NCBI GenBank assembly: GCA_965262565.1
Contig: CBDHFQ010000005.1
Location: forward strand, 1-64,000
Source: CBDHFQ01 sp965262565
GTDB lineage: Bacteria > Bacteroidota > Bacteroidia > J057
Direction: 5' to 3'
Length of the DNA: 64,000 nt
The notes below the pieces were generated by a model. The model saw only the letters and a list, made by a program, of their open reading frames with translations. It was not told the origin of the DNA and ran no database searches. The position numbers were made by a program, and so were the translations under genes. This document shows, piece by piece, positions 9,037 through 18,025 of the stretch (its first letter is position 1; every line of letters begins with the position of its first letter).

Positions 9037-10356
9037 CTAATTATCATCTTTCACATATACATCAGTAGAAACGTGATTACCATTGTATTTTCTTAATGAT
9101 CTATTTAGATCATAATTCATATCCGATATGCTTTGGAGTGCACTAATTTTCTTTTGGTGCTCTATTCTACTGAGAATATAATCGTATGGTCCACGCTTTA
9201 TGATCATTTTCACAAATACCGGAGATGTTTCCAAGAGAATGAATAGAAGTACGATTAAGTTGCTGATCCACCAAATAGAGGTACTCTGCTCTTTCAATCT
9301 TTCCAAAGCTTCAATTTTAGCAGGGAATCCTACTCCATATTTTTCAGCTTTTTGTAGCGCCTGTGGAAGCTCAATTTTTCTAAGAGAATCCCTTTCCCTT
9401 TTCAAAGTCGTTAATTCTGCCAGTTTAGCTTTTATCATGTCCAATTCTTCATTCACCCCTTCCTGATATTCTTCCTGTGTATTTCGACGACTGTTCTCTA
9501 GACTTTCCAACAGCTTTTTCTTCTCCGCTATTTCTGCTGTTAGCATTTGGTTCGTCCTAAGAAGTCTAAGACTTCTACTTTGGTATCTTGGATCTAAGGC
9601 CCAACGTTTGAATACCTTTTCTCCATCAACTTCATCATATATTTTTCTCGCATGATTTTTCCATATTTCCTTATTCTGCCGTTCGTTTGCTCTTATCCTT
9701 GGTTGATTAATCGCTACGGTCTTCTCATAGTCTGACTTTGCCTCTTCATAATCTTCTGTAATTTCTTCAAATGAATAGGAGGCAGGTCGACTCTCTTTAG
9801 CCTTTTTATATTGAAGCCGCATACTATCTAACAAGATGATTTCTCTTCTCACAGAGTCAAGCCCCAGCTTTTTATCTAACTTCATTTCGGCTTCTAGCTG
9901 AAGATCAGATGTATAAGCAAATAATTCAGAACTTATCTGATTGCGAAATAATTCTACTTCTATAGGTTTCGTAATGACAATAGATATGAGCACTGCAAGG
10001 CAGAGTCTCGGGAGAGCCATCAAAAATTCATGTCTGAACTTGCCCTCTTTTCGCATACTGGAAACAATATATCGATCCAGATTAAAAATCAATGCTCCCC
10101 ACAATAATCCAAATAATACTGCTACTACAGGATGAGGGACGATGGTAAATATGGCGAATGATCCAGAGATAACAGCCAAACATCCCGTCAAAAAAATGGT
10201 AGCACCAATGCCAATATATTTATTATGTTCAGATGGAGTAATCTCAAGGATTTTCATGTAAGCACCAGAGCATGTGAAGAAAAACCGTTTTACAGGACCT
10301 ATTTCTTCTCTCTCTTCTATGATCTCACCATTATAATCGTCGAAATATGAATTCAT
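9037..10356 (-). CDS. DUF4407 membrane protein
   Basis: 439 aa. Two hydrophobic helices lie near residues 45-95 (IGIGATIFLTGCLAVISGSF, then VVAVLFGLLWGALIFNLDRY), a third near 110-130, and a fourth near 345-365 (WWISNLIVLLFILLETSPVF). Between them is a long charged coiled coil (about residues 150-335). The FNLDRYIV motif after the second helix is the hallmark of DUF4407, a family of unknown function. The gene follows the Ig-like repeat gene with a 3-base gap, so the two almost certainly form one transcript and may act in one membrane assembly. The coiled coil probably lies outside the cytoplasm. Confidence 0.85.
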   Translation of the reverse strand: MNSYFDDYNGEIIEEREEIGPVKRFFFTCSGAYMKILEITPSEHNKYIGIGATIFLTGCLAVISGSFAIFTIVPHPVVAVLFGLLWGALIFNLDRYIVSSMRKEGKFRHEFLMALPRLCLAVLISIVITKPIEVELFRNQISSELFAYTSDLQLEAEMKLDKKLGLDSVRREIILLDSMRLQYKKAKESRPASYSFEEITEDYEEAKSDYEKTVAINQPRIRANERQNKEIWKNHARKIYDEVDGEKVFKRWALDPRYQSRSLRLLRTNQMLTAEIAEKKKLLESLENSRRNTQEEYQEGVNEELDMIKAKLAELTTLKRERDSLRKIELPQALQKAEKYGVGFPAKIEALERLKEQSTSIWWISNLIVLLFILLETSPVFVKMIIKRGPYDYILSRIEHQKKISALQSISDMNYDLNRSLRKYNGNHVSTDVYVKDDN

Positions 10357-10359
10357 TTT

Positions 10360-11733
10360 TTAGGTATTTGTAGTTCTTTTCTTAACGCTATTTTTTATGA
10401 TTTCAACTGAATTGTAAAACATTTTCATGATCTCATCACGCAGCCGGGGTTTTTCAAGTCTCATCATATCTTCGGTAATCTTTACATGTTCATAAGCATT
10501 TCGTTTTCGATAATTTTTCTTTTTCTTTCTCGCCTGTGAATGCAGTTTTTTTATTTTTTTAGATGTTTCTGCCAAATCCTTCTTCATTAAATCCAAGCTA
10601 GCTTCCAAATCAGTATCAAGGTTTGTAGTATCAAGGGATGTGTTTAAATCTGATTTTTTCATGAGCAAATTACTATTACCCGACTCCAAAAAATCTGTCT
10701 CCAGGGGAATCGGGAATTTTTTAATTCGGACTGAATTTGAGATTTGGCCTGAATGGCCAATCGCTGTAATTGAATATATAGAAAAAGCCTTTTGAGGTCT
10801 GATGGTGACATAGGGCTCCTCAATAACCTCTCCTATATCTGGCTCAATGATGATAGAATAAGCATTTTCAACCTCCCAGAACAGCTTAGTAGAACTCTGC
10901 CCATCAATGAGTACTTCATTTTCTGCTTCAAAATATACAATTTTGGGAGGGGGTAGAATGGCTGTTAAGGTCTTCTGCACCGTTCCTCGATGATTACTAG
11001 CGATCAAGGTATAAGTAGTAGTACGGTCGGGAAATGCCTCAATCCTGGTTAAACCCGATACTTCACCAACCTCTTGATCAATATGAAGCGATTTGGCGTT
11101 AGAAACTTTCCAATGCAGGACCAATGCTTGCCCCAATCTTATAGTTTCGCTACTAGCCCAGAAATATGATATTTCCGGTAAGGACAATTGGAGATTTATT
11201 TGTTTTCGGGACCGGCCGGATTTGTTGATGACAGTAAGACTGCAAATTCCTGGAACTTCGAAGTATACCTCCTTAAAGGAAACCTCAGGATCTATTTCCC
11301 CAACTCCTTTATCTATGAAAATCTGCGCAGCATTTTCAACTTCCCAATGCAAAATAGTTGGATATCCTATAGTGATCTGTTCTTCTGCTGCAGTGAAATA
11401 TTTAATTTTAGGAGGGGGTAACTTTACATCATACTTAACTTTGACTTTTCCAAAATCATTATAGGCCGTCAATACAAATTGAGTGTTTTCTTCTGGATAA
11501 ACTGCTATCATACCTTTCTCAGTAACTAATCCTACATTGGGACTAATTACCACTTTATCAGCATTCAATACTTCCCATTTAAGGTGGATTGGATTCCTCA
11601 AACTTATTACGTTAGAATCCGCCTCAAATGCTAACACTTTAGGCTTTTTAGATTTCTGATAAGGTAGAACAAAAGTAGGAAGTTTAGTTTTATGAGCAGG
11701 TAAAGAGCTTTTCTTAAAAGAAGATGACGGCAT
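10360..11733 (-). CDS. protein with four tandem Ig-like repeats
   Basis: 457 aa, no signal peptide or membrane helix visible. Residues about 25-350 contain four repeats of about 80 aa. Each follows the pattern F-x-A-(x)n-I-x-L/I-G/R-x-P-(x)n-L-x-W-E/K-V-x-N-A-x-x-(I/V)-x-I-(x)3-V/I-G, for example HLKWEVLNADKVVISPNVG, ILHWEVENAAQIFIDKGVG, VLHWKVSNAKSLHIDQEVG and LFWEVENAYSIIIEPDIG. Each ends in a strand such as FVLTAYN or YTLIASN. This looks like an immunoglobulin-like beta sandwich. The C-terminal 100 residues are helical and very basic (KKIKKLHSQARKKKKNYRKR). Function is unknown. It is co-transcribed with the DUF4407 gene and probably works with it. Confidence 0.75.
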   Translation of the reverse strand: MPSSSFKKSSLPAHKTKLPTFVLPYQKSKKPKVLAFEADSNVISLRNPIHLKWEVLNADKVVISPNVGLVTEKGMIAVYPEENTQFVLTAYNDFGKVKVKYDVKLPPPKIKYFTAAEEQITIGYPTILHWEVENAAQIFIDKGVGEIDPEVSFKEVYFEVPGICSLTVINKSGRSRKQINLQLSLPEISYFWASSETIRLGQALVLHWKVSNAKSLHIDQEVGEVSGLTRIEAFPDRTTTYTLIASNHRGTVQKTLTAILPPPKIVYFEAENEVLIDGQSSTKLFWEVENAYSIIIEPDIGEVIEEPYVTIRPQKAFSIYSITAIGHSGQISNSVRIKKFPIPLETDFLESGNSNLLMKKSDLNTSLDTTNLDTDLEASLDLMKKDLAETSKKIKKLHSQARKKKKNYRKRNAYEHVKITEDMMRLEKPRLRDEIMKMFYNSVEIIKNSVKKRTTNT

Positions 11734-12143
11734 TTCTACATTAATAGAGCTTGGATAAAAAATTGTTCAAATACTTATTTCACATTACTTAACGATATTC
11801 CGTGTACTAATCTTGCAATTGTTAATAAAAAACAATCCACATCATCACTGAACAGGAGTACCTTTAGTAAATTGAGTTTTAAAGAACTCATTTCATGTTT
11901 TTACACTAGCGAACTATTACTAAGTTAAATAAGTAGAAATTGACAGCCAATGAATAGTTACATAAACAGGCATTTTTCTTACATGAATAGAAAGGATAAA
12001 ATATTATTTATAAAATGTTACTTTTTAAAACAGGCAAAAAATAGAGCTTATTGCGTTATAAAAACGCAACAAGCTCTATTTTGAGAATCATTACATGGGT
12101 ATACTATCTCCACCCAGATTCCTACAGGTTCACAGATTATAAA
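11734..12143. other. intergenic stretch upstream of the Ig-repeat gene
   Basis: About 410 bases, strongly AT-rich, between two minus-strand genes. It contains the ahcY terminator hairpin (12037-12082) and presumably the promoter for the Ig-repeat/DUF4407 operon. No small gene or RNA is evident in the remainder. Confidence 0.5.
12037..12082 (-). terminator. rho-independent terminator of ahcY
   Basis: The two arms pair over about 19 bases with one mismatch (GAGCTTATTGCGTT against AACGCAACAAGCTC) around a five-base loop. Read on the minus strand, a T6 run follows directly. It lies about 60 bases after the ahcY stop. Confidence 0.85.
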
Positions 12144-13469
12144 TTAATACCTGTAATATTCTGGTTTGAATGGTCCATTCTTTTTAACACCTATATAATC
12201 AGCCTGATCCTCTGTTAATTCCTCCAATTGAACATTTATTTTCTTCAAATGTAATCTAGCTACTTTTTCATCAAGATGCTTAGGTAAGGTATACACTTCA
12301 TTCTCATAATTTTCATGATTATACCAAAGCTCGATTTGGGCCAATACTTGATTAGTGAATGAATTCGACATGACGAAAGAAGGGTGTCCAGTAGCACATC
12401 CCAGATTTACTAATCTACCTTCTGCGAGGACAATCACATCCTTCCCTTCTACTTCATACAAGTCCACCTGAGGTTTAATGCTAATCTTCGTATGTCCGTA
12501 ATGTTCATTGATCCAGGCCATGTCGATTTCATTATCAAAATGACCAATATTACATAAGATAGTTTTATCCTTCATCAGGCGAAAGTGCTTCTCGCTAATA
12601 ATGTCTTTATTTCCCGTAGCAGTAACTACAATGTCAGCTTCAGGAACTGCATCCACCATTTTTTTCACCTCATATCCATCCATAGAAGCCTGAAGTGCAC
12701 AAATGGGATCTATCTCAGTAACGATCACTCTGGCTCCTGCACCAGAAAGAGAAGCTACAGATCCTTTCCCAACATCTCCGTATCCTGCAACTACTGCTAC
12801 TTTCCCAGCCAGCATCACATCAGTAGCTCTGCGGATAGCATCAACCAGGGACTCTTTACATCCATATTTATTATCGAACTTCGATTTTGTAACAGAATCA
12901 TTTACATTAATGGCAGGAAGAGGAAGTGTTCCATTCTTCATTCTTTCATACAAGCGATGTACTCCCGTAGTAGTCTCCTCACTTAATCCACGAATATCGG
13001 ATACTAATTCCGGATATTGATCCAATACCATGTTCGTTAAATCACCTCCATCATCCAGAATCATATTTAACGGTTTTCTTTCTTCACCAAAATATAGTGT
13101 CTGCTCGATACACCAATCAAACTCTTCTTCTGTCATCCCTTTCCATGCATATACTTGTATTCCTTTTGCCGCTATAGCTGCTGCTGCGTGATCTTGAGTA
13201 GAAAATATATTACAAGATGACCAGGTAACCTCTGCCCCTAACTCCACCAGAGTCTCAATTAATACAGCTGTCTGAATCGTCATATGAAGGCATCCAGCGA
13301 TTCGTGTTCCTTGAAGTGGCTTCTTATCTTTATACTCTTCCCTCAATGCCATTAAACCAGGCATTTCTGCTTCTGCTAATTGAATTTCTTTCCTTCCCCA
13401 ATCAGCTTGCGCTATATCCTTTACCTTATATGGTAAAAAGGGAAAAACTTTTGAACTTGTCTCTGCCAT
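12144..13469 (-). CDS. ahcY: adenosylhomocysteinase (S-adenosyl-L-homocysteine hydrolase)
   Basis: Reversibly splits S-adenosylhomocysteine to adenosine and homocysteine, recycling the product inhibitor of methyltransferases. 441 aa, typical for the bacterial form. Visible signatures: the N-terminal KDIAQADWGRKEIQLAEAEM, SCNIFSTQDHAAAAIA, INVNDSVTKSKFDNKYG (substrate and NAD site), the NAD-binding GYGDVGKG, and the C-terminal KKNGPFKPEYYRY that closes the neighbouring subunit's NAD site. Cytoplasmic tetramer in the family. It has its own promoter-like box and terminator, so it is probably monocistronic. Confidence 0.97.
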   Translation of the reverse strand: MAETSSKVFPFLPYKVKDIAQADWGRKEIQLAEAEMPGLMALREEYKDKKPLQGTRIAGCLHMTIQTAVLIETLVELGAEVTWSSCNIFSTQDHAAAAIAAKGIQVYAWKGMTEEEFDWCIEQTLYFGEERKPLNMILDDGGDLTNMVLDQYPELVSDIRGLSEETTTGVHRLYERMKNGTLPLPAINVNDSVTKSKFDNKYGCKESLVDAIRRATDVMLAGKVAVVAGYGDVGKGSVASLSGAGARVIVTEIDPICALQASMDGYEVKKMVDAVPEADIVVTATGNKDIISEKHFRLMKDKTILCNIGHFDNEIDMAWINEHYGHTKISIKPQVDLYEVEGKDVIVLAEGRLVNLGCATGHPSFVMSNSFTNQVLAQIELWYNHENYENEVYTLPKHLDEKVARLHLKKINVQLEELTEDQADYIGVKKNGPFKPEYYRY

Positions 13470-13497
13470 AAATTTTATTTCAGTTAAGTATTATTTA

Positions 13498-13529
13498 CAA
13501 AACTACTTAATACTTTCGATAGAAGGAAA
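13498..13529 (-). promoter_or_regulatory. Bacteroidota-type promoter of ahcY
   Basis: On the minus strand, TAGTTTTG (13498-13505) matches the TAnnTTTG -7 box of the Bacteroidota housekeeping sigma factor. TTTC (13526-13529) lies 20 bases upstream, one mismatch from the TTTG -33 box. The -7 box is about 28 bases upstream of the ATG, giving a short leader. Confidence 0.5.
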
Positions 13530-13630
13530 TCAAGCCAATATCTATAATCCACTTATTTTTAAGATTTATAACATAAACTTATTTTATAGTATAAATTTTA
13601 ATTTTAGCAATTTACCAAATATATAATATA

Positions 13631-14620
13631 TTATAAGTTACCCGATTTTAGTTTTCTCAATAGGGCAGGTAACTCCTTAAGTGCAGCAATTTCTCTCAAC
13701 TTTTGGAGGTAAGGTGACGCAATCATCCCTAAGTATGTTTTGCCGCCTTCCAAAGAAGTCATCACTCCAGTTTTCCCATAAAGTACTGCCTTACTACCAA
13801 TAGTGTTTCCTTTAGCAATCCCCACTTGCCCCCATAAAACAACATCATCTTCTATCCTACACACTCCTGCTATTCCAACCTGAGAAGCAATTATGCATCT
13901 CTTCCCAATGACAGTATCGTGGCCCACCTGAATAAGATTATCCAACTTGGTATCCGATCCAATTTTAGTTTCACCGCTTACCCCTCTATCGATCGTACAA
14001 TTAGCTCCTATATCTACTCTATTTTCTATGACTACTTTTCCCTTGGTCAACAATTTTTCTTTCCCATCCGGCCTCGACTTAAAATAAAATGCCTCGCTTC
14101 CTATGACTGTTCCTGAATTAATGCACACCTCATCTCCAATGTCGACATAATCTCTAATCACTACATTAGGGTGAATGACACACCTGTTCCCTATAGTCAC
14201 ATGTGAACCTATGCTTACATGATGTCCAATTTGAGTTTCATCTCCAATAGATACAAAATCTCCTGTCACTACTCCCGCTCCTATTTTCACCTTTGCTCCT
14301 AGTTGTGGCATTGATTTAGTATCCAAAGAAATACTGGGTTGAAAATGTTCCGTTATTCTGTTGTAGTCTGTAAAAGGGTTATCGCTAAAAATGAGGGCCT
14401 TTCCTGAAGGAGCTTTTACATTTTGATTGATGATAATAGTTGAAGCCTTACTATTAAGTGCCTTATCATAATATTTAGACACATCTACAAAAGTTAGATC
14501 TCCAGGTTGAACCATGTGAATTTCATTAATTCCTGTAATCAAATGGGAATCACTTCCTTCGTAAGGACATGAAATCAGGTCGGCTAATTGTTTGAGGGTG
14601 ATAGCAGGGGTTATTCTCAT
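13631..14620 (-). CDS. lpxD: UDP-3-O-(3-hydroxyacyl)glucosamine N-acyltransferase
   Basis: Third enzyme of lipid A biosynthesis; it transfers a 3-hydroxyacyl chain from acyl carrier protein to UDP-3-O-acyl-glucosamine. 329 aa. The N-terminal uridine-binding domain (about 1-100, with AIIINQNVKAPSGKALIFSD-like strands) precedes a left-handed beta helix of hexapeptide repeats (VKIGAGVVTGDFVSIGDETQ and on, about 105-290). The catalytic-histidine region is NLIQVGHDTVIGKRC. A short helical C-terminus follows (LRKLKSGNL). The rest of the lpx pathway (lpxA, lpxC, lpxB) is not in the window, and the gene stands alone, divergent from hppA. Confidence 0.93.
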   Translation of the reverse strand: MRITPAITLKQLADLISCPYEGSDSHLITGINEIHMVQPGDLTFVDVSKYYDKALNSKASTIIINQNVKAPSGKALIFSDNPFTDYNRITEHFQPSISLDTKSMPQLGAKVKIGAGVVTGDFVSIGDETQIGHHVSIGSHVTIGNRCVIHPNVVIRDYVDIGDEVCINSGTVIGSEAFYFKSRPDGKEKLLTKGKVVIENRVDIGANCTIDRGVSGETKIGSDTKLDNLIQVGHDTVIGKRCIIASQVGIAGVCRIEDDVVLWGQVGIAKGNTIGSKAVLYGKTGVMTSLEGGKTYLGMIASPYLQKLREIAALKELPALLRKLKSGNL

Positions 14621-14715
14621 ATATATACATATATAAAAGGTTTTTTATTTATTTTTTTTGAATGTAAATTGCTGAACAAATTTTACACCTAACTATTAAA
14701 TAAATTTAGGACTAC

Positions 14716-17112
14716 ATGAACAATTTAGTGTACGCGCTGCCGGTAGCGGGAATAATTGGATTGCTCTATACTTTTATTCGCTCTTCCTGGGTCGCCAAAC
14801 AAGATCCAGGTGACTCAAAAATGACTTCTATTGCCCAGCACATCTACTCCGGGGCAATGGCTTTTATTAAAGCAGAATACAGAATATTATCCATATTCGT
14901 CATCATCATTGCCATTTTATTAGCAATTAAAGGCCAAAATGAACCAGATTCAAACTTTTTGGTAGCTATTTCTTTTATCGTTGGTGCTGTATGTTCAGGA
15001 TTAGCCGGATTTATTGGAATGAGGGTAGCTACTAAAGCTAATGTTCGAACTACTCATGCAGCCAAGACTTCCCTTGGAAAAGCATTGGAAGTTGCTTTTG
15101 CAGGAGGTTCCGTTATGGGTATGGGAGTAGTAGGATTAGGCGTTCTAGGATTAGGAGGATTATTTATAATCTATCGTTCCATGAGTTTTGGAGATGAGAT
15201 TAGTGAACTCCCATTAGTATTAAATGTTCTTTCTGGTTTTTCTTTAGGAGCCTCATCTATAGCACTATTTGCAAGGGTTGGAGGAGGAATATATACAAAA
15301 GCGGCTGATGTAGGTGCTGATCTTGTGGGTAAAGTAGAAGCAGGAATACCTGAAGACCACCCTCTAAATCCAGCGACTATTGCAGATAATGTGGGCGATA
15401 ATGTAGGAGATGTAGCAGGAATGGGAGCAGATCTATTTGAGTCTTATGTTGGGTCAATAATTGGCACCATGGTACTTGGAGGAGCTTTTGTTACTCTACC
15501 TGAGTTTCAAGCTCAATTTGGAGGATTAGGGGCCGTCTTATTGCCTATCACTTTAGCAGCAGTAGGAATCATCGTTTCTATCATAGGCACTTTCTTTGTA
15601 AAAGTTAAAGAAGGAGGAAATCCTCATAGAGCGTTAAACATAGGGGAATATGGCTCAGCTGTACTTATGCTAATTGTCTCTTTGATTATCATTAGATGGA
15701 TGTTACCCGCGTCTTGGGTAATTGAGGGTCAAACCTACACTTCTACAGGTGTGATAGCGGCAGTGATTTCCGGGCTAATCGCAGGTCTGGGTGTAGGTAA
15801 AATTACAGAATACTATACAGGTACTGGAACACCACCCGTAAAAAATATTGTTAAACAGTCTTTAACTGGGTACGCTACTAATATTATAGCTGGTCTGGGT
15901 GTTGGAATGATGTCGACCGCTATTCCTATTATTTTGATTGCAGCAGCTATACTTATTTCATATCAATTCGCTGGATTATACGGTATTGCCATTGCTGCGG
16001 TAGGTATGTTAGCTAATACAGGTATTCAATTAGCAGTAGATGCTTATGGCCCTATATCTGATAATGCAGGTGGAATCGCGGAAATGGCTGAACTACCTAA
16101 AGAAGTGAGAAAGAGAACAGACAAATTAGATGCTGTAGGAAACACAACCGCAGCTATAGGAAAGGGGTTTGCCATTGCCTCAGCCGCCTTAACGGCACTT
16201 GCTCTATTTGCAGCCTTTATGCAACAAGCGAATATTAAAACCATTGATATCGCACAGCCTTTGGTTATGTCAGGTCTGTTCATCGGGGGTATGCTTCCAT
16301 TTGTTTTCTCTGCTTTTGCCATGAATGCCGTAGGTCGTGCTGCCATGGCTATGATACAGGAAGTTCGTCGCCAATTTAATGATATCCCTGAGTTAAAAGC
16401 AGCATTAGCTGTAATGAAGAAATATGATTCGGACATTTCCAAAGCCACTCCAGAAGAAGTGAAAATATTCGAAGCAGCTTCTGGTAAGCCTGAATATGAT
16501 AAATGTGTAGAAATCTCTACCAGGGCCTCTATAAAAGAAATGATTGCCCCTGGCTTATTAGCCATCTTAGCACCTGTATTAATAGGAGTTTTTGGAGGTC
16601 CGCAAATGCTTGGTGGCTTACTAGCTGGAGTAACGGTTACAGGTGTACTCATGGCCATATTCCAATCAAATGCAGGAGGCGCATGGGATAATGCTAAGAA
16701 AATGTTTGAAGAGGGAGTAGATATAAATGGGGAAATTTACTATAAAGGTTCTGAACCTCACAAAGCTGCTGTAGTAGGTGATACTGTAGGTGATCCCTTC
16801 AAAGATACTTCAGGGCCTTCTTTAAATATCTTACTAAAGTTAATGGCTGTAGTAGCTCTTGTTATAGCTCCGACTTTAGCGATATTACATGGTGATCAGG
16901 CTTCTACTATTACTCCAGATTTCCCCATGGAACAACAGGAATTAATCATTGAAAATGAATCTTCTCTCTACACATCCATTTACTCTTTAGATGAAGAAGA
17001 TGATGGTGAATTCGTATCTACATTAGATAATCATCGGAATATCTCTGGAAAGCGTGATGCAGATTATGCTATCAGTTCCAATTCAAGCACTGATAAGCCT
17101 ACTGCGGATTGA
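14716..17112 (+). CDS. hppA: membrane-bound proton/sodium-pumping pyrophosphatase
   Basis: Integral membrane pyrophosphatase that couples PPi hydrolysis to ion export. 798 aa with about 16 helices. The PPi/Mg site is intact: ADVGADLVGKVE, then NPATIADNVGDNVGDVAG, and GDTVGDPFKDTSGPSLNIL. In GNTTAAIGKGFAIASAAL the position after GNTT is Ala rather than Lys, the residue that marks the K+-dependent subfamily. This points to a K+-requiring enzyme, possibly Na+-pumping. After the last helix there is an unusual hydrophilic tail of about 70 residues rich in D, E and S. It lies divergent to lpxD and ends at a strong bidirectional terminator. Confidence 0.95.
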   Translation: MNNLVYALPVAGIIGLLYTFIRSSWVAKQDPGDSKMTSIAQHIYSGAMAFIKAEYRILSIFVIIIAILLAIKGQNEPDSNFLVAISFIVGAVCSGLAGFIGMRVATKANVRTTHAAKTSLGKALEVAFAGGSVMGMGVVGLGVLGLGGLFIIYRSMSFGDEISELPLVLNVLSGFSLGASSIALFARVGGGIYTKAADVGADLVGKVEAGIPEDHPLNPATIADNVGDNVGDVAGMGADLFESYVGSIIGTMVLGGAFVTLPEFQAQFGGLGAVLLPITLAAVGIIVSIIGTFFVKVKEGGNPHRALNIGEYGSAVLMLIVSLIIIRWMLPASWVIEGQTYTSTGVIAAVISGLIAGLGVGKITEYYTGTGTPPVKNIVKQSLTGYATNIIAGLGVGMMSTAIPIILIAAAILISYQFAGLYGIAIAAVGMLANTGIQLAVDAYGPISDNAGGIAEMAELPKEVRKRTDKLDAVGNTTAAIGKGFAIASAALTALALFAAFMQQANIKTIDIAQPLVMSGLFIGGMLPFVFSAFAMNAVGRAAMAMIQEVRRQFNDIPELKAALAVMKKYDSDISKATPEEVKIFEAASGKPEYDKCVEISTRASIKEMIAPGLLAILAPVLIGVFGGPQMLGGLLAGVTVTGVLMAIFQSNAGGAWDNAKKMFEEGVDINGEIYYKGSEPHKAAVVGDTVGDPFKDTSGPSLNILLKLMAVVALVIAPTLAILHGDQASTITPDFPMEQQELIIENESSLYTSIYSLDEEDDGEFVSTLDNHRNISGKRDADYAISSNSSTDKPTAD

Positions 17113-17130
17113 TCTTTTTGTACCATAGAA

Positions 17131-17174
17131 ATATAAAAGAGGCTGCCTTAACCTAATGACAGCCTCTTTTATAT
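17131..17174. terminator. bidirectional rho-independent terminator
   Basis: A perfect 15-base stem (ATATAAAAGAGGCTG against CAGCCTCTTTTATAT) around a 14-base loop. A/T flanks give a T-run on either strand. It sits between the convergent hppA and head-GIN genes and can serve both. Confidence 0.9.
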
Positions 17175-17223
17175 TGTGTTTTACCCTGATCAGGAAATGT
17201 AAAAGATCAGAAGAGAAATCACA

Positions 17224-17946
17224 TCATTTTTTCTTTACCTTTCCTATACCACTAGCATTTAATTTATTGACTTTGGCATTTCCGCTGTAGGTAACGGATC
17301 CAATTCCTGAGGAATTAATCTCGATGGTCTCATCAGCATAAACTGAAACACTTCCTATTCCGCTGTTATTTAATTCCAGTTTTTGGGTAATCAGATCCTT
17401 CGCCTTAATGCTGCCTACACCTGAATTACGTAATTTCACTTCTTCTGCCTTTCCAGACAACTTAATGGTTCCTACCGAACTGGAATGAACGAACAAATAA
17501 TTACAATCCAATTCTAATTCCGTATTTCCCACTCCAGCTCTTTCGATATCGAGCTCATCAAAGGTAAGCTTCTGTTCGGAGGTTACTGTATTCACACCAT
17601 GAATATTCATCGCATCTATATCTTTGAAAGTGATATAGATATTTAATTTTTTGGATTCTTTAATTTCGACATCGTCCATCTCTATATATAATTCGCCTCC
17701 CCTAACAGATGTCTCAATATATTCAAGCAGATTTTCGTCAGCCTCGATCATTAACTTTTCCTGATTCGATTGGCTTAAAAAAATATTAAAAACTCCGCCA
17801 ATATTTAATGAAGTAAAAGGAGTTACATCGCGAGTTTGCCGAATGACATTTCCATTTCCCCGAACTTTTTGGGCAGACACATCTGACAACCCTACGCTTG
17901 TCATCAGCAAAAGTATTAAACAGCTAATCAAATATGGATTTCTCAT
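17224..17946 (-). CDS. head GIN domain (DUF2807) protein
   Basis: 240 aa with a signal peptide (residues about 1-25, YLISCLILLLMTSVGLSDVSA). The mature part is a beta-helix-like DUF2807 domain. It begins with QTRDVTPFTSLNIGGVFNIF and has regularly spaced short strands ending in repeated NSGIGSV, NSSGIGSV and NASGIGKV turns. DUF2807 proteins are secreted or surface proteins of Bacteroidota annotated as putative auto-transporter adhesins. The adhesin role is not established. It is probably exported to the periplasm or outer membrane and lies 79 bases downstream of the hybrid histidine kinase gene on the same strand. Confidence 0.88.
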   Translation of the reverse strand: MRNPYLISCLILLLMTSVGLSDVSAQKVRGNGNVIRQTRDVTPFTSLNIGGVFNIFLSQSNQEKLMIEADENLLEYIETSVRGGELYIEMDDVEIKESKKLNIYITFKDIDAMNIHGVNTVTSEQKLTFDELDIERAGVGNTELELDCNYLFVHSSSVGTIKLSGKAEEVKLRNSGVGSIKAKDLITQKLELNNSGIGSVSVYADETIEINSSGIGSVTYSGNAKVNKLNASGIGKVKKK

Positions 17947-18025
17947 CTGAAGAAAATTAATAGGTGGTGAATTGGTAATTATCTTAAAGATGATGCGTAT
18001 CGAATATTAGTTGCAATTAGGTCCA

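Noticed and set aside
12585..13020. Two overlapping plus-strand frames opposite ahcY
   Set aside because: Shadows of a full-length, highly conserved housekeeping gene.
16044..16658. 204-codon reverse frame opposite hppA
   Set aside because: Lies inside the strongly conserved coding sequence of the pyrophosphatase and reads as an Ala/Ser/Pro-rich shadow with no family features.
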